A stretch of DNA of 64,000 nucleotides from Salinicola avicenniae (GTDB lineage: Bacteria; Pseudomonadota; Gammaproteobacteria; Pseudomonadales; Halomonadaceae): the NCBI RefSeq assembly GCF_023736115.1, contig NZ_JAKQZC010000005.1:186001-250000 (forward strand). Direction: 5' to 3'. The position numbers were made by a program, and so were the translations under genes. Of this stretch, positions 1 to 8,604 are shown in pieces (position 1 is the first letter of the stretch; every line of letters begins with the position of its first letter). The notes under the pieces were generated by a model. That model did not search any database. It was not told the origin of the DNA and saw nothing but the letters and a program-made list of their open reading frames with translations.

Positions 1-17
1 ACACTGAACATGGACAT
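1..17 (-). CDS. flgC: flagellar basal-body rod protein FlgC, first six codons only
   Basis: Four bases after the flgB stop codon an ATG opens a frame reading MSMFSV before the window ends. FlgC proteins usually begin in a similar way and flgC normally follows flgB, so this is the 5' end of the proximal-rod gene of a flgBCD-type operon that continues outside the window. The call rests on position and six residues only. A second ATG two codons later is an alternative start. Confidence 0.6.
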
Positions 18-21
18 CGAC

Positions 22-441
22 TTACTCCGATTGCATGGCGGTCTTGAGACCCTGAATCCGCCGACTGATGAAAGTCAGGTCCGCCTCGTAACGCAGCGCG
101 TTGTCAGCGAAGGCCGTACGCTCGCGGTCCATATCCACCGTATTGCCATCCAGGCTCGGCTGATCGGGGACACGATAGAGCAGCTCGTCGACACCGCTCG
201 ACCCCTCGACGCCGCCAGCAATATGACGCGCCGACGTACGAGACAGAGACAATCCATCACTACCGGCGGCCCGCCCCTGTTCCATGACACGCCCTAACTC
301 CTGTTGGAAGTTGAAATCACGGGCCTTGAAATTGGGCGTGTCGGCGTTGGCGATGTTGTTGGACAGCACCTGCTGACGCTGCGAGCGCAGATTGAGAGCT
401 TCCTGTTGAAAGCGCAGCGCGTTATCCAGCTTGTCGAGCAT
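22..441 (-). CDS. flgB: flagellar basal-body rod protein FlgB
   Basis: FlgB is a proximal-rod subunit linking the MS ring to the drive shaft, exported by the flagellar type III system. The 139-residue protein is of normal family length. Its N-terminal part carries the rod/hook signature ([20 protein letters not shown], near residues 18-37), and the C-terminal end ([20 protein letters not shown]) is the expected amphipathic helix. The ATG at 441 is preceded by a strong GGAGGAG ribosome site at eight bases. It is the first gene of an operon running left into flgC and is divergent from flgA. The 313-base gap to flgA should hold class 2 (FlhDC) promoters, though no confident box was identified there. 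Confidence 0.95.
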   Translation of the reverse strand: MLDKLDNALRFQQEALNLRSQRQQVLSNNIANADTPNFKARDFNFQQELGRVMEQGRAAGSDGLSLSRTSARHIAGGVEGSSGVDELLYRVPDQPSLDGNTVDMDRERTAFADNALRYEADLTFISRRIQGLKTAMQSE

Positions 442-754
442 GCCGAAGACTCCTCCAGAAACTGAGCAGGTCTCTAATCACGACACCTCATCGAGAAGAG
501 GGTCTGTCACCGAGAGATCGCCTGCCCAGGGAAATTGACAGGGTGGAGAATAGCGACCCACTCGTCTCGACAATCGCGTAAACAGACCCTCAATTGCGTG
601 TCATTTTCGCGATTGCCGACCTTCGCCCCTCCGTACAATCGCCTTCAACGCTATCGTTCCGTCCTTCCGATACCCGTTTTCTGGCGTTTCAGGCCTGTCT
701 ATCTCGCCCCAGGCCGGTTCTCGGAATCCCCGATGCGCAGGAGACCTCATACGC
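442..754. other. divergent flgB/flgA intergenic region
   Basis: No credible gene lies here. A TTGACA hexamer at 535-540 points toward flgA, but no good -10 sits 16-18 bases downstream, so I do not call a sigma-70 promoter. No sigma-28 box pair is visible either. By analogy with other flagellar systems this gap should contain back-to-back FlhDC-dependent promoters, which are hard to recognise by eye. Confidence 0.4.
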
Positions 755-1555
755 ATGAACGGCGCCCTACCCCCAGACAACTACGAATCTCTGCGCCACC
801 ATCGCAAGACACGCCTTCGTCGGCTGCTACTCGCCTGTGCGTCGGCGCTGATCGTGGCGCTGTTCATTATTGCGCTACTGCCACTGCCGACGATTGCGCA
901 TGCCGCGGCCGGCAATTCCAGTGCCAGCGAAGCCAGCGCTGAAGATCCTGTCACGACCAGCGTTCGCCACTTCCTTCAGGCACAGACATCCTCACTGGGC
1001 GATCACGTCACGATCGAGGTATCTCCCTCGACGGCCGATCTGGGGGAATGCGCCAGCCCGGAACCATTTCTGCCTCGCCCCGGGGTGCCACAGGGCCGCG
1101 TTGTCGTCGGTGTTCGCTGCGCAGACGGGGACGGCTCCCGCTATCTGCGTGCCGAGATCTCGGCCATGATTCGCCACCTGGTCGCAAAGCAGGCCGTCGC
1201 GCCAGGCGAAATCGTGGATAGCTCGACTCTGGACTGGCAGACGTCGGATATCTCCCGCCTTCGTCGGGGCTATCTCACATCGATGGAAGGGGTCGCAGGT
1301 CAAGTGGCGACCCGACGTATCCCTCAGGGCGCCACACTGACCGACGCCATGGTCAGAAAGCCCTGGATGGTCAAGCGTGGAGATACCGTACAACTCTCTG
1401 TCATCGGCCAGGGCTTCCGTATCAGTCGTCGCGTGGAAGCGCTCGAGAACGGCAGCATGGGGAGCACGATTCGACTCAGGACCGGGGACAACCGAATCCT
1501 GCAGGGCACCGTCACAGGGCCTGATAGCTTGAGCGCCGGTGATCAGCGTCGCTAA
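755..1555 (+). CDS. flgA: flagellar P-ring formation chaperone FlgA
   Basis: FlgA is the periplasmic chaperone needed to assemble the P ring from FlgI. The 266-residue protein has a basic N-terminus and a hydrophobic signal or anchor segment (about residues 27-50). A cysteine-bearing middle domain follows, then a C-terminal SAF-type domain (about 150-260) with the family-typical stretches ATRRIPQGATLTDAMV, VKRGDTVQLSV and IRLRTGDNRILQGTV. It is longer than the E. coli protein because of the N-terminal extension. An AGGAG lies 11 bases before the ATG, slightly far. It is divergent from flgB and is followed by flgM, which has its own late promoter, so flgM can be read from both. Confidence 0.93.
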   Translation: MNGALPPDNYESLRHHRKTRLRRLLLACASALIVALFIIALLPLPTIAHAAAGNSSASEASAEDPVTTSVRHFLQAQTSSLGDHVTIEVSPSTADLGECASPEPFLPRPGVPQGRVVVGVRCADGDGSRYLRAEISAMIRHLVAKQAVAPGEIVDSSTLDWQTSDISRLRRGYLTSMEGVAGQVATRRIPQGATLTDAMVRKPWMVKRGDTVQLSVIGQGFRISRRVEALENGSMGSTIRLRTGDNRILQGTVTGPDSLSAGDQRR

Positions 1556-1604
1556 ATAGCGACGCGAAAGATAAATTTCTTAACAAAACTCAGGCGAAAA
1601 CGCT

Positions 1605-1631
1605 TTTAGTTTCCGAGAGGGTTGCCGATAA
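1605..1631 (+). promoter_or_regulatory. sigma-28 (FliA) promoter of flgM
   Basis: TTTAGTTT (1605-1612), an 11-base spacer, then GCCGATAA (1624-1631). The consensus is TAAAGTTT-N11-GCCGATAA, so the -10 is perfect and the -35 matches at six of eight positions. It lies 45 bases before the flgM start and should give FliA-dependent feedback expression of the anti-sigma factor. Confidence 0.85.
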
Positions 1632-1676
1632 CGTAGGCAAGCACACAGACGTGCACCCAGCCACGAGGTGATCATC

Positions 1677-1955
1677 TTGAAAATCGATCAGACGCATCCG
1701 TTGACCCGCCCTACGCAGAGCGATGCCACGGAACAGAAGAAGGCAACAGCCCCCGCAGCGGATACCCAAACCGTCGCGGGCTCCACAACCACGTTTAGCC
1801 AGCTCTCTGCCCAGGATGACAGCAGCGATATCGATACCGCACGTGTCAACGAGATCCGACAGGCCATTGCCGATGGCAGTCTGGAGCTCGACACCAGCAA
1901 GATCGCCGACGGCCTGGTCCAGAGCGTTCGCGATATGCTGGGCCGAGACAGCTAA
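1677..1955 (+). CDS. flgM: anti-sigma-28 factor FlgM
   Basis: FlgM binds FliA and holds late gene expression off until it is exported through the finished hook. The protein is small (92 residues from this start), polar and disordered in the N-terminal half. The C-terminal half matches the FliA-binding region: DIDTARVNEIRQAIADGSLE and then DTSKIADGLV. The TTG at 1677 is chosen because a GAGG ribosome site (1665-1668) sits at the right distance and the protein then begins MKIDQ, as FlgM usually does. The in-frame GTG at 1668 overlaps that ribosome site and is unlikely. flgN follows 41 bases later. Confidence 0.93.
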   Translation: MKIDQTHPLTRPTQSDATEQKKATAPAADTQTVAGSTTTFSQLSAQDDSSDIDTARVNEIRQAIADGSLELDTSKIADGLVQSVRDMLGRDS

Positions 1956-1996
1956 CGTTTCTCGCCACTGATTCTGAAAACGCCAGGTAACGCCCC

Positions 1997-2449
1997 ATGA
2001 CACTTACCGCCTTGTTGAATGAACAGCGCCAGGCCATGCAGCAATTCCTGGCGGCGCTGGAAACCGAGAAGGTCTGCCTGAATGCCGCTCAGGTCGACGG
2101 CAAGCGGTTAGGCGAGGTCGCCGAGCAGAAGCAGGCCTTGCTGACTCGGCTGGACCAGCTTGAAGCTGCCCGCCGAGAGCAGCAGCGTGAGCAAGGGTTT
2201 GGCGAAGGGACGCGCGGCGCCGAGCGGCTGGCGATTTCGCATGAGGCGGGAGAATGCTGGCAGCAGATTCGACAGCTGGCCGAAAAGGTCAGGCAACATA
2301 ATACGTTCAATGGCTACATCATCTCTCAGCGCCTGGAACATAATCAGCACGCCATCGATTTTCTGAACCGCGCCGTCGGTGGCAGCGTTTATGGCCCTAC
2401 CGGCCATTCGCGGCATAAAGGGTTTGGGGGTATCAGCTCGAAGGCCTGA
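1997..2449 (+). CDS. flgN: flagellar export chaperone FlgN
   Basis: FlgN is the cytoplasmic chaperone for the hook-filament junction proteins FlgK and FlgL. The 150-residue product is almost all helical. It has a long heptad-like N-terminal region (LLNEQRQAMQQFLAALETEK), a central KQALLTRLDQLEAARREQQ segment, and a C-terminal tail ending in the family-like VYGPTGHSR near residue 131. An AGGTAA ribosome site lies eight bases before the ATG. It follows flgM, the usual order, and converges with bcsZ across about 210 bases in which no gene is seen. Confidence 0.93.
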   Translation: MTLTALLNEQRQAMQQFLAALETEKVCLNAAQVDGKRLGEVAEQKQALLTRLDQLEAARREQQREQGFGEGTRGAERLAISHEAGECWQQIRQLAEKVRQHNTFNGYIISQRLEHNQHAIDFLNRAVGGSVYGPTGHSRHKGFGGISSKA

Positions 2450-2660
2450 CAGCATCGGTGGCACAGCTTCTCCTTCTCCGACCGCGCTATTCGCTGGGCC
2501 GCACTCTGGCGTGCTTGCATCAGAGACGGCTCGCGCTCGAGCCTGCTTTCAGGATGCATCCTCCTCTTACCAAACCCACGCCAATTCACCTCCCCCCCCA
2601 CCGTCGCGTGATGTCGCCCTCGACAGGTCAGCAGTACGATGATCGAGCAGCGGCGTTGCG

Positions 2661-3758
2661 TCAGTCGCGACGACTCAGGCTCAGCTGACTGGCGGCAACA
2701 CGGGTCAACATCAACAACGTGGCCGAATAATAATCTTCCTGCGCCCCCGCGCGATCGCCGATGGCCCACGGGCGCCCTACCAGCAGCGCGTTGATGGCAC
2801 GTCCCCCCTCGGAGAGCGAGTACGGCGCGACCGCATCGGTTTGTAGATCGATCCACGCTGGCGGGGCGTCCCCTGCCCAGAACTGCGCAATATCGTCCAG
2901 TGTTTCGACCTCCCTCAGCCCTCCCCAAGTGAAATAGAGCGGGACACGGATGTTTTCGAACCCGAAGCGTGGCTCCCACCCCTCGGCCGGAGCCAGCGAG
3001 CCATCCACCGATAATCGGAGCCAGTCGGCGGGCAGATCGAACTGGCCGAACCGGGCGCGCTCCAGCAGCTGGCGACCGGAGTCGATCAGCGCTTGCCAAG
3101 GGCCGGCAGGTTCCCGCGCGGCAAAGTCGCGCAGCGCGGGAACGATCCAATAGGAAAGATTGAGGTTTGCCGATCCCGTGTGACGGAAACCACTCTCACC
3201 CGGCAATAGCACCGTATACCCAGCGATATCGGTTACCAGATGGTCATTGATCGCCTGGCGAATGTCATGGGCGCGTACCGAGTAACGCTCTTCTCGCCAA
3301 CGATCTGCTGCCAGCTGCAGGGCCCAGGCCATGAAAAGATCCCCATCACTGGCATTGTTCCAGTCCGGCACCGCGGGGTCGGCCTGCGGATCGTAGCGCC
3401 AGGCGAAAAGCGCCACATCCGAACGCGCGAGATGCGCTTCCGTCCAGCCCCACAAACGATCGAAGGCCTCTCTATCGTTGAACTGAACGGCAAGGAACAT
3501 CCCCCACCCCTGACCTTCCGTGTGGCTGACGTCTCCATTACCGGTATCGACGATGCGCCCCGCGGGCGTCATGAAGCGCGCTCGATAATCCCGCCATCCC
3601 GTGTCATCCTGATTGAAACTTCCCGATGCCATCGTCGGCGTGGCCAGCAGCAACTGCAACAACAGCAGCAAAAAGCCTACGGTGAGCAGCGCGCATCGCC
3701 TGCCACGGCGTTTCCCATGCCGGTATTCTCTCGTCGCGCCTAGCGTTGTTGTTGTCAT
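2661..3758 (-). CDS. bcsZ: periplasmic endo-1,4-beta-glucanase BcsZ (glycoside hydrolase family 8)
   Basis: BcsZ is the cellulase that accompanies bacterial cellulose synthases and trims or untangles the nascent glucan. A basic N-terminus and a leucine-rich signal peptide ending near residue 44 (TPTMASG) direct it to the periplasm. The GH8 signature is clear: GDVSHTEGQGWGM holds the expected catalytic acid Glu, and WNNASDGDLFMAWAL holds the family Asp. At 365 residues it matches the family. Its ATG overlaps the bcsD stop by four bases (ATGA), so translation is probably coupled. It is the last gene of the cellulose operon and converges with flgN. Confidence 0.93.
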   Translation of the reverse strand: MTTTTLGATREYRHGKRRGRRCALLTVGFLLLLLQLLLATPTMASGSFNQDDTGWRDYRARFMTPAGRIVDTGNGDVSHTEGQGWGMFLAVQFNDREAFDRLWGWTEAHLARSDVALFAWRYDPQADPAVPDWNNASDGDLFMAWALQLAADRWREERYSVRAHDIRQAINDHLVTDIAGYTVLLPGESGFRHTGSANLNLSYWIVPALRDFAAREPAGPWQALIDSGRQLLERARFGQFDLPADWLRLSVDGSLAPAEGWEPRFGFENIRVPLYFTWGGLREVETLDDIAQFWAGDAPPAWIDLQTDAVAPYSLSEGGRAINALLVGRPWAIGDRAGAQEDYYSATLLMLTRVAASQLSLSRRD

Positions 3759-4318
3759 GGTTGTCGTCCTGGGCCACCGTAACGGAAGAGCAGCGACTGT
3801 CTGTCATCCTGCCGGATGATGCGGACTCGCCCGGTGCCGCCCTGAGTGGCGAGCCACCCTTCATAAAGACCGGCAATGATCGCGCCCATCCCCGCGGCGG
3901 CATCTCGGTATACCAACCCGAAGGTCGGCACATCACCATGTTCGATCAGCAGGTACTGCTCATGATCGCGTAGCAGGCACCAGCCCCAGTCCAGTTCGCC
4001 CAGACGCCGATTGACGATGTGTTCCAGGGCTCGCAGCGTCGCTGGCGCCCCAAGCGGCAACTGCCTCGCCATCTGCAAACCGACGCGGTGCAGGAACGCT
4101 TCATCGTGCTCGCTACTTGAGGGTGCCTCCTCGCTCAGGGGCTCCTGAATCACCGTGAGAAGCGCATTCAACAGAGTCCGGCCGGGGGACAACGTCTCAG
4201 CGTCGTGCGCGTCGCTCACGGAGGAGCGAGGCGCCTCGTTGTCGCGTTGCTGCCGTTGGCGCAGCAAGGCACGTGGTGGCGATGTTGATTCGCTTTCGGC
4301 TTGCGGATGACGATTCAT
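3755..4318 (-). CDS. bcsD: cellulose synthase subunit BcsD
   Basis: In Komagataeibacter, BcsD (AcsD) is a periplasmic octameric ring that guides glucan chains and raises crystallinity. This 187-residue protein resembles the family in its C-terminal two thirds: a helical FLHRVGLQMARQLPL segment, then LGELDWGWCLLRDHEQYLLI and MGAIIAGLYEGWLATQ. A polar, Ser/Glu-rich N-terminal extension of about 45 residues makes it longer than the roughly 156-residue acetic-acid-bacterial protein. No signal peptide is visible. Start and stop each overlap the neighbouring gene by four bases (ATGA), placing it firmly between bcsC and bcsZ. The call combines similarity with position. Confidence 0.85.
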   Translation of the reverse strand: MNRHPQAESESTSPPRALLRQRQQRDNEAPRSSVSDAHDAETLSPGRTLLNALLTVIQEPLSEEAPSSSEHDEAFLHRVGLQMARQLPLGAPATLRALEHIVNRRLGELDWGWCLLRDHEQYLLIEHGDVPTFGLVYRDAAAGMGAIIAGLYEGWLATQGGTGRVRIIRQDDRQSLLFRYGGPGRQP

Positions 4319-7300
4319 GGCTGCCCCTCGAGACGATAATCCAGAAAGAGCGATGCCGAGGTCTCCGAGTAATCCCCGAAGGAGTCATACCCCAGCGCCC
4401 CGCCTACACTCAAGTTGGGTGCCAACTCGTAGTCGAGTCGCCCCCCCAGCGTGATACCGAACCCGGATTCACTCTCGCCGCGGTAACGTGCACTGTTCAG
4501 CAGCCCCACGGACGTCAGGGTTTCCAGCGCCGACTGGGCATCGGCATCATCCGGAAAAATATCGGCATCGTCCTCTTCATAGCTCTGGAACCCCGGTGCG
4601 GCGCTGAGACGATAACGCCAGCGGTCCCGTGTTTCCTCGTAGCTTATCGGCAAAGAAAGACTCACATAATTCTGGGGACTGAAGTACCCGCCATGGCCGT
4701 AGGTGAAGTAGCGCAGGTTCTTGTCGAACCCCATATAACCGAGATTGACGCCCACCTGCAGCTGGCGATCCGACTCGTTGATCGGCCGCACATAGGCCCC
4801 CGTCGTAAAAGTGACTGAATGGTTGTCGGCAACGTGTTCGCCCTGATAGACATAAGCGCCGGCACTGGCATAGGCGCCACTGCCACCATCATCGTAAGTG
4901 ATGCCAACCTCACCGCCGGTGCGCGTTACCGCCCCCCAGGTCTCGCCGGTCAAGGGATCCTTGACCCCCGCATAGGAGAGCACGCTGTCCTTCACCGCGC
5001 GGCGCTCCGCCTTGAGGCTGAGCTGCGTGTTTCGGCTGAGCTTGGGCTGCCAGGCGATGCCGCCCACGATGTTGGATTGCTCGAACCCTTGCGGTGTGGC
5101 GCCGATATCCGCGCTCACGTCACCGATCCGATAACCGATATCCAGTCCCACACCGGCATCGCTGATGGAACCGGGATCGCGCGCGGCACTGGGCAGGCCG
5201 GCGAGTCGCGTGGCGAGACCTTGCTGCACGCTCGCCAGGCTCCGCTCCAGCAACTGGCGTTGATCGTCGACATCCCCGGCGTCGAGGTCGCTCCAGTCGG
5301 AATCGAACAGCCTATCGATGTCCGCCAGCAGCTCGGATTGCCGTGAGGCCGAGAGATTGTCGGTGACAACGAAATCGGTGACCGCCGCGCGGAACTGGGC
5401 AAGCTGCTCCCCGCTCAGCGACGCAGTGTCGATGCCGGCCTCATAAAACGGATTGCGCTGCAGCGCCTGTTCGAGCGTCTCGGCGGCGCGTGCCAGACGA
5501 AGCTGGATCAACGGATCGTCAGGGTTCTCCTGACGTTGCAGCGACAGTTCCCGGTAGCTGTCCGCCACATCCTGAATACTATCGAGAAGGGTGCTGACGT
5601 TGGCGAGTCGAGACTGCAGGGTCTCGGCGGCCACCGTGAAAGTACCGGTACCGTAGCGATCGTTGGCGCTGCCGCTGATCTCGCCGGCCGAGATGTACTC
5701 CGGGGAGAGCGAAATTTCCAGACGTCCGCGCTTGAAAGGCGACGCCGACAGGCGCATCTCGCCACCGATCGACGTCAATTCGCTCAAGCCGGACTCACCG
5801 TCGCGCAGCCGCAGCTGCACCCCCGGCCGAAGGTAGGTCGCAGTCTCGCTCTCGAGCGATGACAGCAGTCGCTCGACTTCCGCACGGGTATCCGCGTCGT
5901 TCGTGCCTTCGGCGCTCGCGGCCGGCGACAGCACCGTCCGCCCCGACACGGCATCGCGACGCGCTGCGGCTTCGCGGGTGTGCCGGAAAGGGTTGCTCCC
6001 CGATGCCAGGCTGATACTGGCGGCGGAAGTCGCCGGCAGGATCACGAGCCCTTCCGCCTCGGCATCCAGTTGGCCGCGCGCCTTTTCCAGTAGCGCGATG
6101 GCCTGACGTCGGTCCCCCTGTGCCCGCGAGGTGCGTGCCGCCAGCACAACCAGCGCCGGCGATTCCAGCGGCGCATGCTCGACCAGCAAGGCTTCGGCAC
6201 GCTGCGTATCGTCTTGCGCTAGCGCCGCGTTCACCGCACCGGCCAGGACCGTTTCATTCTCGGGTGCCCGTTCCAGCAGTCGATCGTAGACGGTGCTCGC
6301 TGCCGCCGGCATATCACCACTGGTGTACAACCGCCCCAGCGCCAACAGCAACCCTGTATCATCCGGGCTCGCCTGCAGCTGAGGCTGCAGCACATCATAA
6401 GCTTCGGCGTAGCGCTGCTGCCCCCGCAGCCGATCCGCTTCCATCACCGCCAGCCCTCGCTCGGTCTCTGCGACACGGGCCTGCAATCCGCTTTCACTTG
6501 CCCGGCTCGCGATACGCCCCAGCAAGGCTCGTGCTTCCTCACCATGGCCCGCGCGCGCCAGCACCAGCACATGGTTGAGATAGGCTCCCGGCTGCGCCGC
6601 GATATCGGCCCCGTCGAGCTGTCTTCGCACCATTTCCAACGCCATGCCCGGCTGGCCCGCGTCCAGCAGCAGCATCGCGACACTGCCGACGTCGCCCGCC
6701 TCACTAGGTGGCTGACGATACCAGGCGTAAAGCGCCTCCCTGGCTACCGGATGGCCATTCGCGAGGTCTTCACGAACTTGTTGCAGACGGCGTCCGAAAG
6801 CCACTCGCGAGCGCAGCTTGGCCAAGCTGTCTGACTGAACGTCCGCCGGGAGCCGCGCGATCAGTGTCTCGGCATCGGCCCAGCGTGACTGTTCGGCCGC
6901 CAGCATCGCGCCGGCTTGCAGGGCCTCCGGCGTCGCATCCGCCCCCAACACGGGGGACATGACGAAACTCGCCTGATAGGGCTTATCTTCCAACTGATAG
7001 AGCCTCGCCAGATCCAGCCGAATCCAGGGGTCTTCAGGTGTCAGCGCCAGCGCCTGGCTGAGGCGCTCGTGCGCGGTATCCCGTTGGCCCCGGGACAGCA
7101 ATGTTCCGGCCTCGGCGCGTAACTCCCGTGCTTGCTCCTTGCGCGGATCTCCCAACGCCGCCTGCTGCGTGGCAGACAAGCCTCGCATCGCCATCGTCGC
7201 CTCCTGCCACCGCTGCTGGTCGCGCAGCACGACGACCAGCCCCTGTCGCGCTTCGACGCTGCCCGGCGAGGCATTCAATACGCGGCGATACCAGCGTTCG

Positions 7301-8604
7301 GCGTCAACCGGATTGCCGCGACGACGCTCGAGATCCGCCGCCAGAAGACGCGCAGCGCGCCCTGTCTGCCCCGATTCGTTCGTCAGCGGCATCAGTTTGG
7401 CCAAGGCATCATTGAATCGATCCGCCGCCGCCAGTTGGCGAACGCCATCCAGCTCGGCGTAGAAGCTGGCGCTGCGAAAGGCGGCCACCCAGTCATCCCG
7501 AGGCGCCGGCGCCGCCTGAATCGCCTGACCGAGCCGGTCCCGAGCCTCGGCGAACCGCTCGCGCCGAAGCGCGATCAGCCCCAGCCCCGCCAGGGCGTCC
7601 GCATCGGCATCATTGTCCGCAAGTGCCTGTTCGAAAGCGGTCCGAGCGCGAGACAACTCACCCTCGTCCAGTGCCTCGTAGCCCTGCTGCCGAGCCTGTG
7701 CTGCCGGATCGGCCTCCGCTGCTGCCGTCTTGGCCAGGAAGTACTCCCGGACGGCCTGATCGTCCGGATATCGCTGCAGATAGCGTTCGTAAAGGCGCTG
7801 ATCGTCCTCGGTGGCATCCAGCCACAACAGCGCCTGGCGCCAGGCAACGCGAGTCTCCGCAAAAGACGGCATCTCACCGAGATCGTTAATAGACTCTCGT
7901 CGGGTCGCCTTGCGATAGCTCAGCACCCGAGCCAGCGCCAACGCGATCTGCGCGTTACCGGCATCGCGTCCGGCCAGTTGCTCGAGGCCGGCGCGCGCGC
8001 GCTCCCAGCCACCGTCGGTGCCCGCCAGCGTCTCGTAATACTCCGGTGCGAGATCCCAGGGCGGCGGCTCGTCGCCGAACAGCCGCTCGTACTCCCGCGC
8101 GGCGCCTTCAGCGTTACCTGCCGCGGCCAGCGCACGGGCCCTCGACAGCCCCGCCGGATCGATTCGACCGCGATCCAGCGCCTGTCGAAGTCGCTCGGCA
8201 AGGGCGCCATCTGGCGCCACCTCACGCAGCCTCTCTAGCCAGCGCTCCGCGCGATCATCCTCGCCGGCATCGATCGCCAGCCGCCCGAGCCGATAGAGGG
8301 CCTGCTGGTTCTGCGGGTCCGATTCCAGCACCCGTTGCAAAGCTTGTGCCGCGAGGTCGCTCCTTTGCCGCGCCTGCCAGAAGGCTGCCTGTTCGAAGAG
8401 TGGGGAGAGTACCGTCTCGCTCTCCTTTGCCCGACTTACCTGTGTCCGGCTTTCCTGTATCGGGTCTTGTTGTGTCTGAACGCCTCGTCCTGGGAGTTCC
8501 TGCGCCTGGAGACCGACGCTCCCGCTCGCGATGGCCGTCAGCATGACCCAACGCCGCAGCTTTGTTCCTTTGGCGCGCCGCACGCCCCAACCACACTCAT
8601 CCAT
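4315..8604 (-). CDS. bcsC: outer-membrane cellulose export porin BcsC with TPR repeats
   Basis: BcsC carries the glucan from the inner-membrane synthase across the periplasm and outer membrane. From the ATG at 8604 the product has 1429 residues: a signal peptide (WVMLTAIASGSVGLQAQ), roughly 800 residues of TPR repeats (for example DPQNQQALYRLGRLAIDAGE), and a C-terminal beta-barrel ending in a typical aromatic strand (SASLFLDYRLEG). An ATG at 8640 is also open, but the one at 8604 has a GAGG site nine bases upstream and overlaps bcsAB by only eight bases. A helical insertion of about 160 residues interrupts the start of the barrel (5130-5625) and is reported as a finding. Confidence 0.95.
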   Translation of the reverse strand: MDECGWGVRRAKGTKLRRWVMLTAIASGSVGLQAQELPGRGVQTQQDPIQESRTQVSRAKESETVLSPLFEQAAFWQARQRSDLAAQALQRVLESDPQNQQALYRLGRLAIDAGEDDRAERWLERLREVAPDGALAERLRQALDRGRIDPAGLSRARALAAAGNAEGAAREYERLFGDEPPPWDLAPEYYETLAGTDGGWERARAGLEQLAGRDAGNAQIALALARVLSYRKATRRESINDLGEMPSFAETRVAWRQALLWLDATEDDQRLYERYLQRYPDDQAVREYFLAKTAAAEADPAAQARQQGYEALDEGELSRARTAFEQALADNDADADALAGLGLIALRRERFAEARDRLGQAIQAAPAPRDDWVAAFRSASFYAELDGVRQLAAADRFNDALAKLMPLTNESGQTGRAARLLAADLERRRGNPVDAERWYRRVLNASPGSVEARQGLVVVLRDQQRWQEATMAMRGLSATQQAALGDPRKEQARELRAEAGTLLSRGQRDTAHERLSQALALTPEDPWIRLDLARLYQLEDKPYQASFVMSPVLGADATPEALQAGAMLAAEQSRWADAETLIARLPADVQSDSLAKLRSRVAFGRRLQQVREDLANGHPVAREALYAWYRQPPSEAGDVGSVAMLLLDAGQPGMALEMVRRQLDGADIAAQPGAYLNHVLVLARAGHGEEARALLGRIASRASESGLQARVAETERGLAVMEADRLRGQQRYAEAYDVLQPQLQASPDDTGLLLALGRLYTSGDMPAAASTVYDRLLERAPENETVLAGAVNAALAQDDTQRAEALLVEHAPLESPALVVLAARTSRAQGDRRQAIALLEKARGQLDAEAEGLVILPATSAASISLASGSNPFRHTREAAARRDAVSGRTVLSPAASAEGTNDADTRAEVERLLSSLESETATYLRPGVQLRLRDGESGLSELTSIGGEMRLSASPFKRGRLEISLSPEYISAGEISGSANDRYGTGTFTVAAETLQSRLANVSTLLDSIQDVADSYRELSLQRQENPDDPLIQLRLARAAETLEQALQRNPFYEAGIDTASLSGEQLAQFRAAVTDFVVTDNLSASRQSELLADIDRLFDSDWSDLDAGDVDDQRQLLERSLASVQQGLATRLAGLPSAARDPGSISDAGVGLDIGYRIGDVSADIGATPQGFEQSNIVGGIAWQPKLSRNTQLSLKAERRAVKDSVLSYAGVKDPLTGETWGAVTRTGGEVGITYDDGGSGAYASAGAYVYQGEHVADNHSVTFTTGAYVRPINESDRQLQVGVNLGYMGFDKNLRYFTYGHGGYFSPQNYVSLSLPISYEETRDRWRYRLSAAPGFQSYEEDDADIFPDDADAQSALETLTSVGLLNSARYRGESESGFGITLGGRLDYELAPNLSVGGALGYDSFGDYSETSASLFLDYRLEGQP

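Noticed and set aside
535-563. Sigma-70 promoter for flgA from TTGACA at 535
   Set aside because: No -10-like hexamer at the right distance.
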